Of a stretch of 64,000 nucleotides of DNA, positions 55,219 to 64,000 are shown in pieces. This DNA is from an uncultured Pelagibacteraceae bacterium (GTDB lineage Bacteria; Pseudomonadota; Alphaproteobacteria; Pelagibacterales; Pelagibacteraceae). Below the pieces are notes generated by a model, which saw only the letters and a list, made by a program, of their open reading frames with translations, was not told where the DNA came from and did no database searches. The translations under genes and the position numbers were made by a program. Each line of letters starts with the position of its first letter. Position 1 is the stretch's first letter. The DNA is taken from positions 1 through 64,000 of the forward strand of contig CACEEJ010000004.1 in NCBI GenBank assembly GCA_902558545.1. Direction: 5' to 3'.

Positions 55219-55286
55219 ATCGGTCCTTTTGCCTGAGAGTTTCCGGGGTGGTTGCTCCTTCGGCGCTATAAATAGTCTCTCCCGAT
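55219..55286 (-). promoter_or_regulatory. Glycine riboswitch, aptamer I (promoter-proximal)
   Basis: On the minus strand: ATCGGGAGAGAC start, CGCCGAAGGAGCAA core and ACTCTCAGGCAAAAGGACCG closing, with ends ATCGG/CCGAT pairing as P1. An 8 nt linker joins it to aptamer II, the usual spacing of tandem glycine riboswitches. Nothing resembling a terminator follows aptamer II. Confidence 0.93.
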
Positions 55287-55292
55287 AGTGAA

Positions 55293-55320
55293 TTTGTATC
55301 TGTTAAATGATTTAAGTCAA
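55293..55320 (-). promoter_or_regulatory. Promoter of the riboswitch-glcB transcript
   Basis: On the minus strand TTGACT (55315-55320), 16 nt spacer and TACAAA (55293-55298). The expected start near 55286 is exactly where the first aptamer P1 helix begins. Confidence 0.55.
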
Positions 55321-55395
55321 TTAATAAGAATTACACCTTATTTAATATCATTTTATTGCCTTTTTTGTATTTTAACCATCCGTTATAAATAAAAT

Positions 55396-56490
55396 ATGAA
55401 AAATTATCTAAATTTTGAAACAGAAATTAAAGATCTAGAAAAAGAACTAGAAAAATTAAAAGATCCTTACAATCAAGAGGGATTATCAGAAGTCGATACT
55501 AAAAAAATTTCAATCACTCAAACAGAAATAGATGAAAAATTAAAAAATATTTATTCTAATCTAGATCCTTGGCAGACTACTATGGTTGCTCGCCATGAAG
55601 ACAGACCAAAATCAAAATTTTTTATTGATAATTTGTTTGATGACTTCATCTCACTATCTGGAGATAGGTATTACGGAGAAGATAAATCAGTATTAACTGG
55701 ATTTGCAAAGTTTAATGGAAAATCTGTTTTAGTTATAGGTCAAGAAAAAGGAGAAGATTTAGATAGCAGAATAAAAAGAAATTTTGGAATGATGAGGCCG
55801 GAGGGTTATAGAAAAACAATAAGATTAATGAACTTAGCAAACAAATTTAATATTCCCATAATCTCTTTTATTGATACTCCAGGAGCATATCCAGGTGTAG
55901 GAGCTGAAGAGCGAGGACAAGCAGAAGCAATTGCAAAATCAATCGAATGCTGTATGGAGCTTAAAGTTCCAACAATCGCAATAATTATAGGTGAGGGTGG
56001 TTCTGGTGGAGCAATAGCATTAGCTTCATCAAATAAAGTCCTTATGCTAGAAAATGCAATTTATTCAGTAATATCCCCTGAGGGATGTGCAACCATTCTA
56101 TGGAGAGATCCCAAAAAAATGCTTGATGCTGCGAAAGCTATGAAACTTTCAGCTAAAGATTTATTTAAATTAAAAGTTATTGATGAAGTTATTGAAGAAC
56201 CTTTAGGTGGTGCTCACAGAGATAGAGATATCATATTAAATAATGTGAGAGAAACTTTAACAAAAAATTTAAATTATTTTGATGAATTATCTCCTGAAGA
56301 AATAATAAATGAAAGAAAAAATAAATTTCTTAAAATTGGAAGAAATGATGGTTTTATGACTAGCACTGAAGATTTAAGCACATTAACCATTAAGAAAAAT
56401 AATTTTGAAAATCTTTTAAAATCAAAAAAAATTATAGTAGCACTTATTGGTGGATTGATTTTAATTACTTCAGTACTTTTATTGGTTTAA
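55396..56490 (+). CDS. accA: Acetyl-CoA carboxylase carboxyltransferase alpha with C-terminal membrane helix
   Basis: Alpha part of the carboxyltransferase. The conserved enzyme covers about residues 1-315: LNFETEIKDLEKELEKL, ARHEDRPKS, GQEKGEDLDSRIKRNFGMM, DTPGAYPGVGAEERGQ, GEGGSGGAIAL and SPEGCATILWRD. It then continues to 364 residues and ends in a 19-residue hydrophobic stretch (IIVALIGGLILITSVLLLV) after KSKK, a clear membrane helix. The usual enzyme is about 315-320 residues and soluble. Converges on secA with a 3 nt gap. Confidence 0.95.
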   Translation: MKNYLNFETEIKDLEKELEKLKDPYNQEGLSEVDTKKISITQTEIDEKLKNIYSNLDPWQTTMVARHEDRPKSKFFIDNLFDDFISLSGDRYYGEDKSVLTGFAKFNGKSVLVIGQEKGEDLDSRIKRNFGMMRPEGYRKTIRLMNLANKFNIPIISFIDTPGAYPGVGAEERGQAEAIAKSIECCMELKVPTIAIIIGEGGSGGAIALASSNKVLMLENAIYSVISPEGCATILWRDPKKMLDAAKAMKLSAKDLFKLKVIDEVIEEPLGGAHRDRDIILNNVRETLTKNLNYFDELSPEEIINERKNKFLKIGRNDGFMTSTEDLSTLTIKKNNFENLLKSKKIIVALIGGLILITSVLLLV

Positions 56491-56493
56491 ATT

Positions 56494-59058
56494 CTATAAA
56501 GCTCCACAACAGTTTTTAAATTTTTTTCCTGTAGCTTCACATCTATCATTTCTAGAAATTTTTTGATTTTTATAAATTAACAATAAACATTTTGGATCAT
56601 TGGATGGATTAATTTTCTTAGAATTTTTTTCTTCGTTATTGGTCTCCATTACTACTTTTAAGTTCATAAGGATAGTTACATAATCTAATTTTAATTTTTC
56701 TAAAAGATTAGAAAAAAGTTCAAATGCTTCTTTTTTGTATTCAACTAAAGGATCTCTCTGACCATAAGATCTTAATCCTATAACTTGTCTCAATTGCTCT
56801 AAATATTGAATGTGCGATTTCCAATTTAAATCTATTGATTGAAGAAAAATTCTTTTTTCAATTTCTTTTGCATGATCTTTACCCAGAAGTTTAATCCGTT
56901 CGTCTCTGGTTTCTTGAAATTTATTAGAAATCTTTTCTCTAAAATCTGTATCTTTTGATTCAATTAAATCATTAAATTCAGTTTCTTCAAAGCTTTTTCC
57001 AACTATTTGCTTAGTTTTATTATTAAATTCGTTACTTTTAGGATTGGATAAATTTGAAATTTTTAATTTTATTAAATCATCAGATATTTCTTTTAAAAAT
57101 TCATCTGAATAATCAAAGATATTTTTACTATTCATCGCATTTTTTCTTTGTGAAAATACAACATGTCTTTGATCATTAAGAACATTATCAAATTTGATAA
57201 GCGTTTTTCTTATATCAAAATTTCTAGCTTCCACTTTCTGCTGCGCTCTCTCTAAGGCTTTATTAATCCATGGATGATCAATACTTTCACCGTCTTTAAG
57301 TCCAAGTTTTTCAAGCATACTATTCATAGACTCTGATCCAAAAATTCTCATCAAATCATCCTCTAGACTTACGTAAAATACAGAACTACCTTCATCTCCT
57401 TGTCTTCCAGATCTTCCTCTTGCCTGGTTATCCACCCGTCTAGACTCCATTCTTTCTGTGCCAATTACAAATAAACCACCTAAGGATTTAATTTTATCTT
57501 TATTTATTTTAAGTTGGTCTTCTGGAATAGAACCTTTTTTACCGCCAAGTTGAATGTCAACTCCTCTTCCCGAAATACTTGTTGTAATTATTAATGAATT
57601 TTCTTTTCCTGCATTTGCAATTATCTCAGCTTCATTTTCATGATTTTTTGCATTTAACACTACATGTTTAATATTTTTTTGATTTAATAAATTTGAATAA
57701 ACTTCAGATTTATTAATGCTTGAGGTAAATACTAAAATAGGTTGACCCAATTTATTTCTTTCAATTATTTTTTCTATAATTGCTTTGTTCTTTTCTTTTT
57801 CTGTTCTAAAAATTAAATCATTAAAATCCTTTCGGATCATTTCTTTATTTGTTGGAATAACAACAACAGGTAAATTATAAATTTCAAAAAATTCTTCGGA
57901 TTCTGTAGCTGCTGTACCAGTACAACCAGATATTTTTTTATAAAGTTTAAAATAATTTTGATAAGTTATTGAGGCTAACGTTTGATTTTCAGCTTGTACT
58001 TGAATTTTTTCTTTGGCCTCTAATGCTTGATGTAAGCCATCTCCAAAACGTCTACCCTCTAAAATTCTGCCAGTAAGTTCGTCAATAATTTTAAGATTTT
58101 CATCTTTAACAATATAGTCTCTACCTTTTTCAAACAAGTGATTTGCTCGTAAAGCCTGATTAACATGGTGAACTAAATGTAAATTTTCTGGATCATAAAA
58201 ATTATTATTTTTTAAAATACCTGCACTAGAAAAAAGTTTTTCAACATTATTAATGCCATCATTTGTTAATAAAACACTTTTCTCCTTTTCATCAATTTCA
58301 AAGTCTTTATTATTTAAGTTTCTAATTAGTTTATCAATTGCTAGATATTGAGCAGTTTTATCTTCAGCTGCTCCAGAAATTATCAAAGGTGTTCTTGCCT
58401 CGTCAATCAAACATGAATCTATTTCATCTACTATTGAAAAATTATGATCTCTCTGAACCATTTGCTCTTCAGAAAATTTCATATTATCCCTTAAGTAATC
58501 AAAACCCAATTCACTATTAGTTGCGTAAGTGATATCACAATTATAATTTTTTTTACGTTCAGCATCATCTTGATAGTTGTTAATAAATCCCGATGAAAGA
58601 CCAAGAAAATTATAAATTTGTCCCATTTCTATAGAGTCTCTTTTTGCAAGATAATCATTAACAGTAACTATATGAACACCTTTTTCGCTTAAGGCATTTA
58701 AGTAAGCAGCTAATGTGATTGTTAAAGTTTTTCCTTCTCCAGTTCTCATTTCAGCAATTTTGCCCTCATGCAAAGCAACACCTCCAATTAACTGAACATT
58801 AAAGTGTCTCTCGTTACGTGTTCTTTTGGAAGCTTCTCTAACTAAAGCAAAAGCTTCAGGAAGTAACTCGTCTAAAGTTTTTCCATCTTTTAACTGATTT
58901 CTAAATTCATTAGTTTTTTTTGGAAAGTAGTCGTCATTTAAATTTTTAAAATCTTCTTCGTATGAGTTTATTTTTTCAACAATTTTACCAATTCTATCTA
59001 GCTCTTTTTGATTACTAGATTTGATAAATTTTGTTATTAAATTTAATGGGTTAAACAT
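56494..59058 (-). CDS. secA: Preprotein translocase ATPase SecA
   Basis: Motor of Sec export. The 854-residue protein has MRTGEGKTL (Walker A), VDEIDSCLIDEARTPLIISG (DEAD-like and signature), ISGRGVDIQLGG, QARGRSGRQGD and a short C-terminal SEC-C segment, RNDRCEATGKKFKNCCG. That tail has three Cys, with Ala at the usual second Cys of CxC, and is one residue shorter than the common form. The middle and helical-wing domains look complete. Confidence 0.97.
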   Translation of the reverse strand: MFNPLNLITKFIKSSNQKELDRIGKIVEKINSYEEDFKNLNDDYFPKKTNEFRNQLKDGKTLDELLPEAFALVREASKRTRNERHFNVQLIGGVALHEGKIAEMRTGEGKTLTITLAAYLNALSEKGVHIVTVNDYLAKRDSIEMGQIYNFLGLSSGFINNYQDDAERKKNYNCDITYATNSELGFDYLRDNMKFSEEQMVQRDHNFSIVDEIDSCLIDEARTPLIISGAAEDKTAQYLAIDKLIRNLNNKDFEIDEKEKSVLLTNDGINNVEKLFSSAGILKNNNFYDPENLHLVHHVNQALRANHLFEKGRDYIVKDENLKIIDELTGRILEGRRFGDGLHQALEAKEKIQVQAENQTLASITYQNYFKLYKKISGCTGTAATESEEFFEIYNLPVVVIPTNKEMIRKDFNDLIFRTEKEKNKAIIEKIIERNKLGQPILVFTSSINKSEVYSNLLNQKNIKHVVLNAKNHENEAEIIANAGKENSLIITTSISGRGVDIQLGGKKGSIPEDQLKINKDKIKSLGGLFVIGTERMESRRVDNQARGRSGRQGDEGSSVFYVSLEDDLMRIFGSESMNSMLEKLGLKDGESIDHPWINKALERAQQKVEARNFDIRKTLIKFDNVLNDQRHVVFSQRKNAMNSKNIFDYSDEFLKEISDDLIKLKISNLSNPKSNEFNNKTKQIVGKSFEETEFNDLIESKDTDFREKISNKFQETRDERIKLLGKDHAKEIEKRIFLQSIDLNWKSHIQYLEQLRQVIGLRSYGQRDPLVEYKKEAFELFSNLLEKLKLDYVTILMNLKVVMETNNEEKNSKKINPSNDPKCLLLIYKNQKISRNDRCEATGKKFKNCCGAL

Positions 59059-59123
59059 TACTATTTGATTTATTCTTTACTTATATTGTTTAATATATGT
59101 ATTAAATAAATAATTTAAACAAT

Positions 59124-60425
59124 ATGGGAATTAATTTAACAAATTTTTTATCATCTCAATCAAAAAATACTAAAATGATTGATTTTCAAGACCTTGATCA
59201 TTTAGACGGTCTTTCAATTTCAGTTGTTTCCGCAAATTTATATAAAGATATCAGAGATGATTTAACAATGTTCTATTTTAGAGAAGGCGCGAATTACGCT
59301 TCTGTTTATACTCAGTCAAAAATAGTATCTGAAAATATAAAATGGAATATTAACCAAAGACCAAAAAAAATATATTCCCTTATTGTAAATACAAGAAATG
59401 CAAATGCTTTTACAGGAAGGCAAGGTTATGAAAGTTTAAAAAAAATAGCAGATTTAACAGCAAAACAATTAAATAAAAAACAAGAGGAGGATGAGGATAA
59501 TCCTAAGAAAATTTCTACAAAAAATATAATTTTTGGTTGTACTGGCACTATTGGAGAAATTTTTCCATATGAAAAAATTTCTAAAAATATTCCAAATTTA
59601 ATAAATAAAATTCGTTACACCCAAAATAAATTTATTTGGATGAAGGCGGCACTTGCAATCATGACCACGGATACGAAGCCAAAATTAGCTATGGAGGAAT
59701 GTCATATTGGAAGTGAAAAAGTAAAAATATATGGAATAGCCAAAGGATCTGGAATGATATATCCAAATATGGCTACGACTCTTGCATATATATTTACTGA
59801 TGCAACCTTATCTAATGATATTTTAGGAAAGCTATTAAAAAAAAATATAGCCAATACATTTAACGCTATTTCTTGTGACGGTGATACTAGTACCAACGAC
59901 ATGGCAACTATTTTTGCAACTAACGAAGTAAAAAATTACCAAGTGAAAAGTATAAATGAAAATAAAATTAAAAATTTTGACAAAGCTCTAAATAATGTTC
60001 TTTTAAATCTAGCTAAAAGAGTTGTTTCAGATGGTGAAGGAGCATCAAAATTTATTTCAATAAATGTTAGTAAGTGTAAAAATGAGATAGATGCAAAAAA
60101 AATTGCTTTCTCAGTTGCAAATTCTCCATTAGTAAAAACTGCAATTGCTGGAGAAGACCCAAATTGGGGACGAGTAATAATGGCAATTGGTAAAGCAGGA
60201 CCTAAAATTAATCTAAATAAATTATCAATTAAGTTTGGAGATATAATAATTGTTGAAGGTGGAAAATTAAATCAAAGTTATGATGAAAAACAAACAGCAA
60301 ATTATATGAAAAGAGAAAATATAGAAATTAATATTGAAACTTTTACCGGGAAGAAAAACTTCACAACTTATACGATGGATTTAACGAAAAAATATATTGA
60401 AATTAATGCAGATTATAGAAGTTAA
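59124..60425 (+). CDS. argJ: Bifunctional ornithine acetyltransferase / N-acetylglutamate synthase
   Basis: Recycles the acetyl group in arginine synthesis. The 433-residue proenzyme has VNTRNANAFTG, CTGTIGEIFPYEKI, KGSGMIYPNMATTLAYIFTDA containing the self-cleavage Ala-Thr, DGDTSTNDMATIFAT and IAGEDPNWGRVIMAIGKAG. It is divergent from secA with a 65 nt gap. With argB, argD and argF the window holds four arginine steps. Confidence 0.94.
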   Translation: MGINLTNFLSSQSKNTKMIDFQDLDHLDGLSISVVSANLYKDIRDDLTMFYFREGANYASVYTQSKIVSENIKWNINQRPKKIYSLIVNTRNANAFTGRQGYESLKKIADLTAKQLNKKQEEDEDNPKKISTKNIIFGCTGTIGEIFPYEKISKNIPNLINKIRYTQNKFIWMKAALAIMTTDTKPKLAMEECHIGSEKVKIYGIAKGSGMIYPNMATTLAYIFTDATLSNDILGKLLKKNIANTFNAISCDGDTSTNDMATIFATNEVKNYQVKSINENKIKNFDKALNNVLLNLAKRVVSDGEGASKFISINVSKCKNEIDAKKIAFSVANSPLVKTAIAGEDPNWGRVIMAIGKAGPKINLNKLSIKFGDIIIVEGGKLNQSYDEKQTANYMKRENIEINIETFTGKKNFTTYTMDLTKKYIEINADYRS

Positions 60426-60463
60426 ATTGTTGAAAAATTAAAAAGTATAATTAATTAAGAATT

Positions 60464-60892
60464 ATGATTAAATATAAACTTATCTGTAAAAACTGTGATT
60501 TAAAATTTGATAGTTGGTTTGCATCTTCAAACGAATATGAAAGATTAAAAAGGAAAAAACTTTTGAATTGCCATAAGTGTAATTCATACAAGGTTGAAAA
60601 AACTATAATGGCTCCTCAATTAATTAATAGTAAATCAAAAACAGATAAAAAAATAGATTTAGAAAAATATAATAAAGTCAAAAAAACTATAAAACATTAT
60701 CAAAAATTTATTAAAGATAATTTCAAATATGTTGGCGATAATTTTGCATATGAGGCAAGATCAATTCATTATAATGGTAAAAAAAAATCAAAAGGTATTT
60801 ATGGAAGTGCATCAAAGGAAGATTTAAAAGAATTAAAAGAAGAAGGTATAGATGCTCAGATGATTCCTTGGATAGATGAAAAAGAAAATTAG
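60464..60892 (+). CDS. DUF1178-family protein
   Basis: A 142-residue protein starting MIKYKLICKNCDLKFDSWFA with CxxC pairs (CKNC, CHKC) like a small zinc ribbon, then basic residues and a C-terminal EARSIHYNGKKKSKGIYGSA and LKEEGIDAQMIPWIDE. These features match the DUF1178 family, whose function is unknown. It ends overlapping ubiG by 4 nt (tail to tail). Confidence 0.85.
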   Translation: MIKYKLICKNCDLKFDSWFASSNEYERLKRKKLLNCHKCNSYKVEKTIMAPQLINSKSKTDKKIDLEKYNKVKKTIKHYQKFIKDNFKYVGDNFAYEARSIHYNGKKKSKGIYGSASKEDLKELKEEGIDAQMIPWIDEKEN

Positions 60893-61611
60893 TTTTTGAT
60901 AAATTTTGCTATATAATTTACTGATAAATCTCTTGAAATAGTCCACTCATCCTTAATAATATTAAAATTCATACCCTCTAATTTATTGAGAGATAAATCA
61001 TACTTTATTAAAATTTTTTTAAGATCCTCAGGTTTAACAAATTTTTCCCATTCGTGTGTTCCAATTGGTAGCCACCTCAAAACATATTCTGCTCCAACAA
61101 TTGCAAAAATATAAGATTTCAAAGTTTTATTTATTGTTGCAACAAACATTAGTCCATTTTTTTTCAAAAGTTTTGAGCATGACTTTAAAAAAAAATCTAT
61201 ATCTTCCACGTGTTCAACAATTTCCATATTTAAAATGACATCAAATTTTTTTTTAATTTTAAATTTTTCTGGTGATGAACATAAATAATTAATTTTTAGC
61301 TTATTTTTCTTTGAATGAAGTTTTGCAATTTTTATATTTTTATCAGACGCATCAATACCTGTTACATTAGCACCCATTCTTGACATTGGTTCAGATAACA
61401 ATCCTCCACCACATCCAATATCTAAAATTTTTATTCCTGATAAAGGTTTGGGTTTATTTTTTAATTTGAAATTATTAATAATATTTTCCTTAATATATTT
61501 TATTCTTATAGGATTGAATTTATGAAGTGGTTTGAATTTACCTTCTGGATTCCACCATTCATCAGCTATTTTAGAAAATTTATCTATTTCTTTTTTATTT
61601 ATGCTAGTCAT
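60889..61611 (-). CDS. ubiG: Ubiquinone biosynthesis O-methyltransferase
   Basis: SAM-dependent methyltransferase performing both O-methylations in ubiquinone synthesis. The 240-residue protein starts with a KFSKIADEWWNPEGKFKPLH region (UbiG hallmark), then motif I DIGCGGGLLSEPMSRMGANV, NMEIVEHVED and GTHEWEKFVKPEDL near the end. Divergent from lysC. Confidence 0.95.
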   Translation of the reverse strand: MTSINKKEIDKFSKIADEWWNPEGKFKPLHKFNPIRIKYIKENIINNFKLKNKPKPLSGIKILDIGCGGGLLSEPMSRMGANVTGIDASDKNIKIAKLHSKKNKLKINYLCSSPEKFKIKKKFDVILNMEIVEHVEDIDFFLKSCSKLLKKNGLMFVATINKTLKSYIFAIVGAEYVLRWLPIGTHEWEKFVKPEDLKKILIKYDLSLNKLEGMNFNIIKDEWTISRDLSVNYIAKFIKN

Positions 61612-61686
61612 TGTGATAAATAGTTGACATAATAATTTAGATGTATTTTATCCATTATTTATTAAATATTATTAATTAAAGCTAGC

Positions 61687-62898
61687 ATGAAAACAGTCGT
61701 ATTAAAATTTGGTGGTACATCTGTAGGAAGCATAGATAGAATAAAAAAAGTATGTAAAATAATTGCTTTTTACAAAAAGAATAAAAACAAAGTGGTAGTT
61801 GTTTCATCAGCAATGAGTGGTGTGACAAATGAATTGGTAAATAAATCTAAAATGATTAGTAACAATTTTGATAGAGCAGAATACGATGCGCTAGTATCAA
61901 CTGGAGAACAAGTTTCATGTGCACTTATTGCAGGAAGATTAAAACATAATGGTTTTAAATCAAGATCTTGGACATCTTGGCAATTACCCATTTTAACAGA
62001 AGGTCCTCATTCAAGTGCAAGAATTAGCTCAGTAGGCATTAAAGAACTGAATAAATACGTTAAGTCAGGCGGTATACCCATAATCACTGGTTTTCAAGGT
62101 ATTGGTAATGATTTTAGAATTACTACTATAGGAAGAAGTGGATCTGATGCAACAGCGATTATGCTTGCAAAATTTATTAAAGCAGATGAGTGCATAATTT
62201 ATACTGATGTAGATGGAGTTTATACTACAGACCCAAGGCAATATAAAAAAGCAAAAAAAATTAAAAAAATCTTTTATGATGAAATGTTAGAGATGGCATC
62301 TCTTGGCTCAAAAGTAATGCAGCCTACTTCAGTTCAGGATGCAAAGTTAAATAAAATTGATATTAAAGTTAAATCCTCTTTTGTTTCAAAAAGTGGAACT
62401 TTAATAGCAGATTCAAAAAAGACTTTTAGTAATCAAATTATAACTGGAATTTCCTCTACAAAAAATGATGCTAAAATTACAATTGTAGGCGTTAAGGACA
62501 GACCTGGAGTAGCGGCATCAATTTTTAGACCATTATCTAATAATTTAATTAATGTTGACATGGTTGTTCAAAATATCTCTCAAAATGGAAAAGAAACAGA
62601 TTTAACATTTACAATTAAGTCTGAGGATTTGAAAAAAACTGAGAGATTAATAAAAAGAAATAAGTCAATATCATATAAAAAATTGTCTTTTGATAAAGAT
62701 TTATCAAAAGTTTCTATTATTGGAGTAGGAATGATAACTACACCCGGAATAACTTATAGGATGTTTCAAGCATTAGCTTCGAAAAAAATAAATATTCTTG
62801 TTATATCTACCTCTGAAATAAAAATTTCAGTACTTATTTCCTCTAAGAGTGTTAAAAAAGCTGTAGCTGCCTTACACAAAGAATTTAAACTAAACTAA
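61687..62898 (+). CDS. lysC: Aspartate kinase
   Basis: First step of the aspartate family pathway. The 403-residue protein has [43 protein letters not shown] and two ACT domains at the C-terminus (about 265-400), the usual lysine/threonine feedback sites. It works upstream of dapD/dapE in this window. ispG follows 4 nt after its stop. Confidence 0.96.
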   Translation: MKTVVLKFGGTSVGSIDRIKKVCKIIAFYKKNKNKVVVVSSAMSGVTNELVNKSKMISNNFDRAEYDALVSTGEQVSCALIAGRLKHNGFKSRSWTSWQLPILTEGPHSSARISSVGIKELNKYVKSGGIPIITGFQGIGNDFRITTIGRSGSDATAIMLAKFIKADECIIYTDVDGVYTTDPRQYKKAKKIKKIFYDEMLEMASLGSKVMQPTSVQDAKLNKIDIKVKSSFVSKSGTLIADSKKTFSNQIITGISSTKNDAKITIVGVKDRPGVAASIFRPLSNNLINVDMVVQNISQNGKETDLTFTIKSEDLKKTERLIKRNKSISYKKLSFDKDLSKVSIIGVGMITTPGITYRMFQALASKKINILVISTSEIKISVLISSKSVKKAVAALHKEFKLN

Positions 62899-62902
62899 TT
62901 TT

Positions 62903-64000
62903 ATGAGCCTTAGGCCTTTTAGAAATATTGATAGAAAAAAAACTAGAGTAATTAGTGTAGGTGACGTAAAAGTTGGAGGAGATAATCCAATTTCAGTCCA
63001 ATCCATGACCAACACATTGACAACTGATGTGTCGGCAACAATAAAACAAATTCAAGAAATTCATGAGGAAGGTGCTGATATTGTAAGAGTGTCTTGTCCT
63101 GATGAAGATTCTTCAAAAGCTTTAAAAGAAATCGCTAAAAATGTAGAAATTCCTATAATTGCAGATATCCATTTTCATTATAAAAGAGCTATTGAAGCTG
63201 CAGAAAATGGTGCAAAGTGTTTAAGAATCAATCCAGGGAACATTGGTGACAAAAAAAAAATTCATGATGTTCTAAAAGCTGCAAAAGAAAACGATTGTTC
63301 AATTAGAATAGGCGTTAATGCTGGATCTTTAGAAAGAGATATTCTTGAAAAATATAAAGAACCGTGTCCAGAGGCATTAGTAGAAAGTGCTTTGAGAAAT
63401 ATAAAAATTTTAGAGGATGAAGATTTTTTTAATTTTAAAGTGAGTGTTAAATCTTCTGATGTTTTTTTATCAATTGCTGCTTACAGACAACTTTCTAAAG
63501 CCATGAATTACCCATTACACTTAGGAATAACAGAAGCAGGAGCATTTGTTACAGGTAGTGTTAAGTCTGCTATAGGTCTTGGATCACTTCTCTTAGATGG
63601 TATTGGTGACACCATAAGAGTATCTTTATCTGATGATCCTGTAAAAGAAGTTAAAATTGGAAATGAAATTTTAAAGTCGTTGGGATTAAGAAACAGAGGA
63701 GTAAAAATTATATCTTGCCCATCTTGTGCAAGGCAAGCTTTCCAAGTAATTGATACAGTAAAAATACTAGAGGAAAAATTATCTCATATAAAAACTCCAA
63801 TAACACTGTCTATTATAGGCTGTGTTGTTAATGGTCCAGGTGAAGCTGCTTTGACCGATATTGGTATAACTGGCGGTGGAAAAGGAAATAATATGCTTTA
63901 TTTATCAGGCGTTCAAAGTGAAAAGGTTTTAACAGGTGAAATTATAAATAAAGTAGTATCAGAAGTCGAAAAAAAAGTAGCTGAAATAGAAAAAAAATAA
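62903..64000 (+). CDS. ispG: 4-hydroxy-3-methylbut-2-enyl-diphosphate synthase
   Basis: Iron-sulfur enzyme of the MEP isoprenoid pathway. The 365-residue protein starts with [20 protein letters not shown], has [28 protein letters not shown], and near the end the cluster ligands in SCPSCARQ and [11 protein letters not shown]. The stop codon is the last base of the window, so the gene is complete. Confidence 0.97.
   Translation: MSLRPFRNIDRKKTRVISVGDVKVGGDNPISVQSMTNTLTTDVSATIKQIQEIHEEGADIVRVSCPDEDSSKALKEIAKNVEIPIIADIHFHYKRAIEAAENGAKCLRINPGNIGDKKKIHDVLKAAKENDCSIRIGVNAGSLERDILEKYKEPCPEALVESALRNIKILEDEDFFNFKVSVKSSDVFLSIAAYRQLSKAMNYPLHLGITEAGAFVTGSVKSAIGLGSLLLDGIGDTIRVSLSDDPVKEVKIGNEILKSLGLRNRGVKIISCPSCARQAFQVIDTVKILEEKLSHIKTPITLSIIGCVVNGPGEAALTDIGITGGGKGNNMLYLSGVQSEKVLTGEIINKVVSEVEKKVAEIEKK

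Overview
The window is a gene-dense, AT-rich stretch of a free-living alphaproteobacterial chromosome, most probably a SAR11 (Pelagibacterales) genome. The reasons are: very A/T-rich codon use; Lys/Asn/Ile-rich proteins; almost no intergenic DNA (no gap above 300 bp, many 1-4 nt gene overlaps, and seven tail-to-tail gene pairs that overlap); alphaproteobacterial hallmark genes and orders (RegB-type kinase, GcrA, bolA/J-protein/cobS/cobT, murA/DUF2948/hisD/infA, hisS-hisZ-hisG, trpF-trpB-trpA-accD-folC); and a tandem glycine riboswitch in front of malate synthase, an arrangement described in SAR11. There are no insertion sequences, prophage genes, CRISPR arrays or obvious islands.

Layout. 1-7.8 kb: end of gyrB, redox kinase regB, then cobT/cobS/J-protein on the minus strand, bolA, and aroB/aroK. 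7.7-11.9 kb: a small membrane protein, a large exported protein of unknown function, then def-fmt-truA. 11.9-19.3 kb (minus): rpmH-rnpA-yidD-yidC-argB-HAD phosphatase-dapD-dapE-HDAC-like deacylase-SET-domain protein. 19.3-24.7 kb: a VTT membrane protein, tRNA-Thr, small basic proteins, dcd, murA, DUF2948, hisD, infA, tRNA-Phe and cspA. 24.7-31.9 kb: tRNA-His fused closely to hisS-hisZ-hisG, then rmuC, a PD-(D/E)XK nuclease, exonuclease I and thioredoxin. 31.9-44.3 kb (minus): rnd, kdsD, lptC, lptB, aroA, cmk, rpsA, ihfB, pyrF, trpF, trpB, trpA, accD and folC. 44.3-50.3 kb: an NDUFA9-like protein, gcrA, argD-argF, a membrane cytochrome c and kdsB-pheA. 50.3-55.4 kb: SRP RNA, dnaX, ybaB, recR, then glcB with its riboswitch. 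55.4-64 kb: accA, secA, argJ, a DUF1178 protein, ubiG, lysC and ispG.

Function. Most genes are core biosynthesis (aromatic amino acids, arginine, lysine, histidine, fatty-acid initiation, LPS/Kdo, isoprenoids, ubiquinone) and information processing. The oddities are molecular. The TrpB and cytidylate kinase proteins carry substitutions at residues normally considered catalytic. Two of three tRNAs have non-canonical T-loops. tRNA-His lies 4 nt from the hisS start codon, and the SRP RNA has a UAAC tetraloop. AccA has gained a C-terminal membrane helix, and a SET-domain protein and an HDAC-family enzyme share an operon. I could not run any search, so all family calls rest on motifs, length and context that I recognise.
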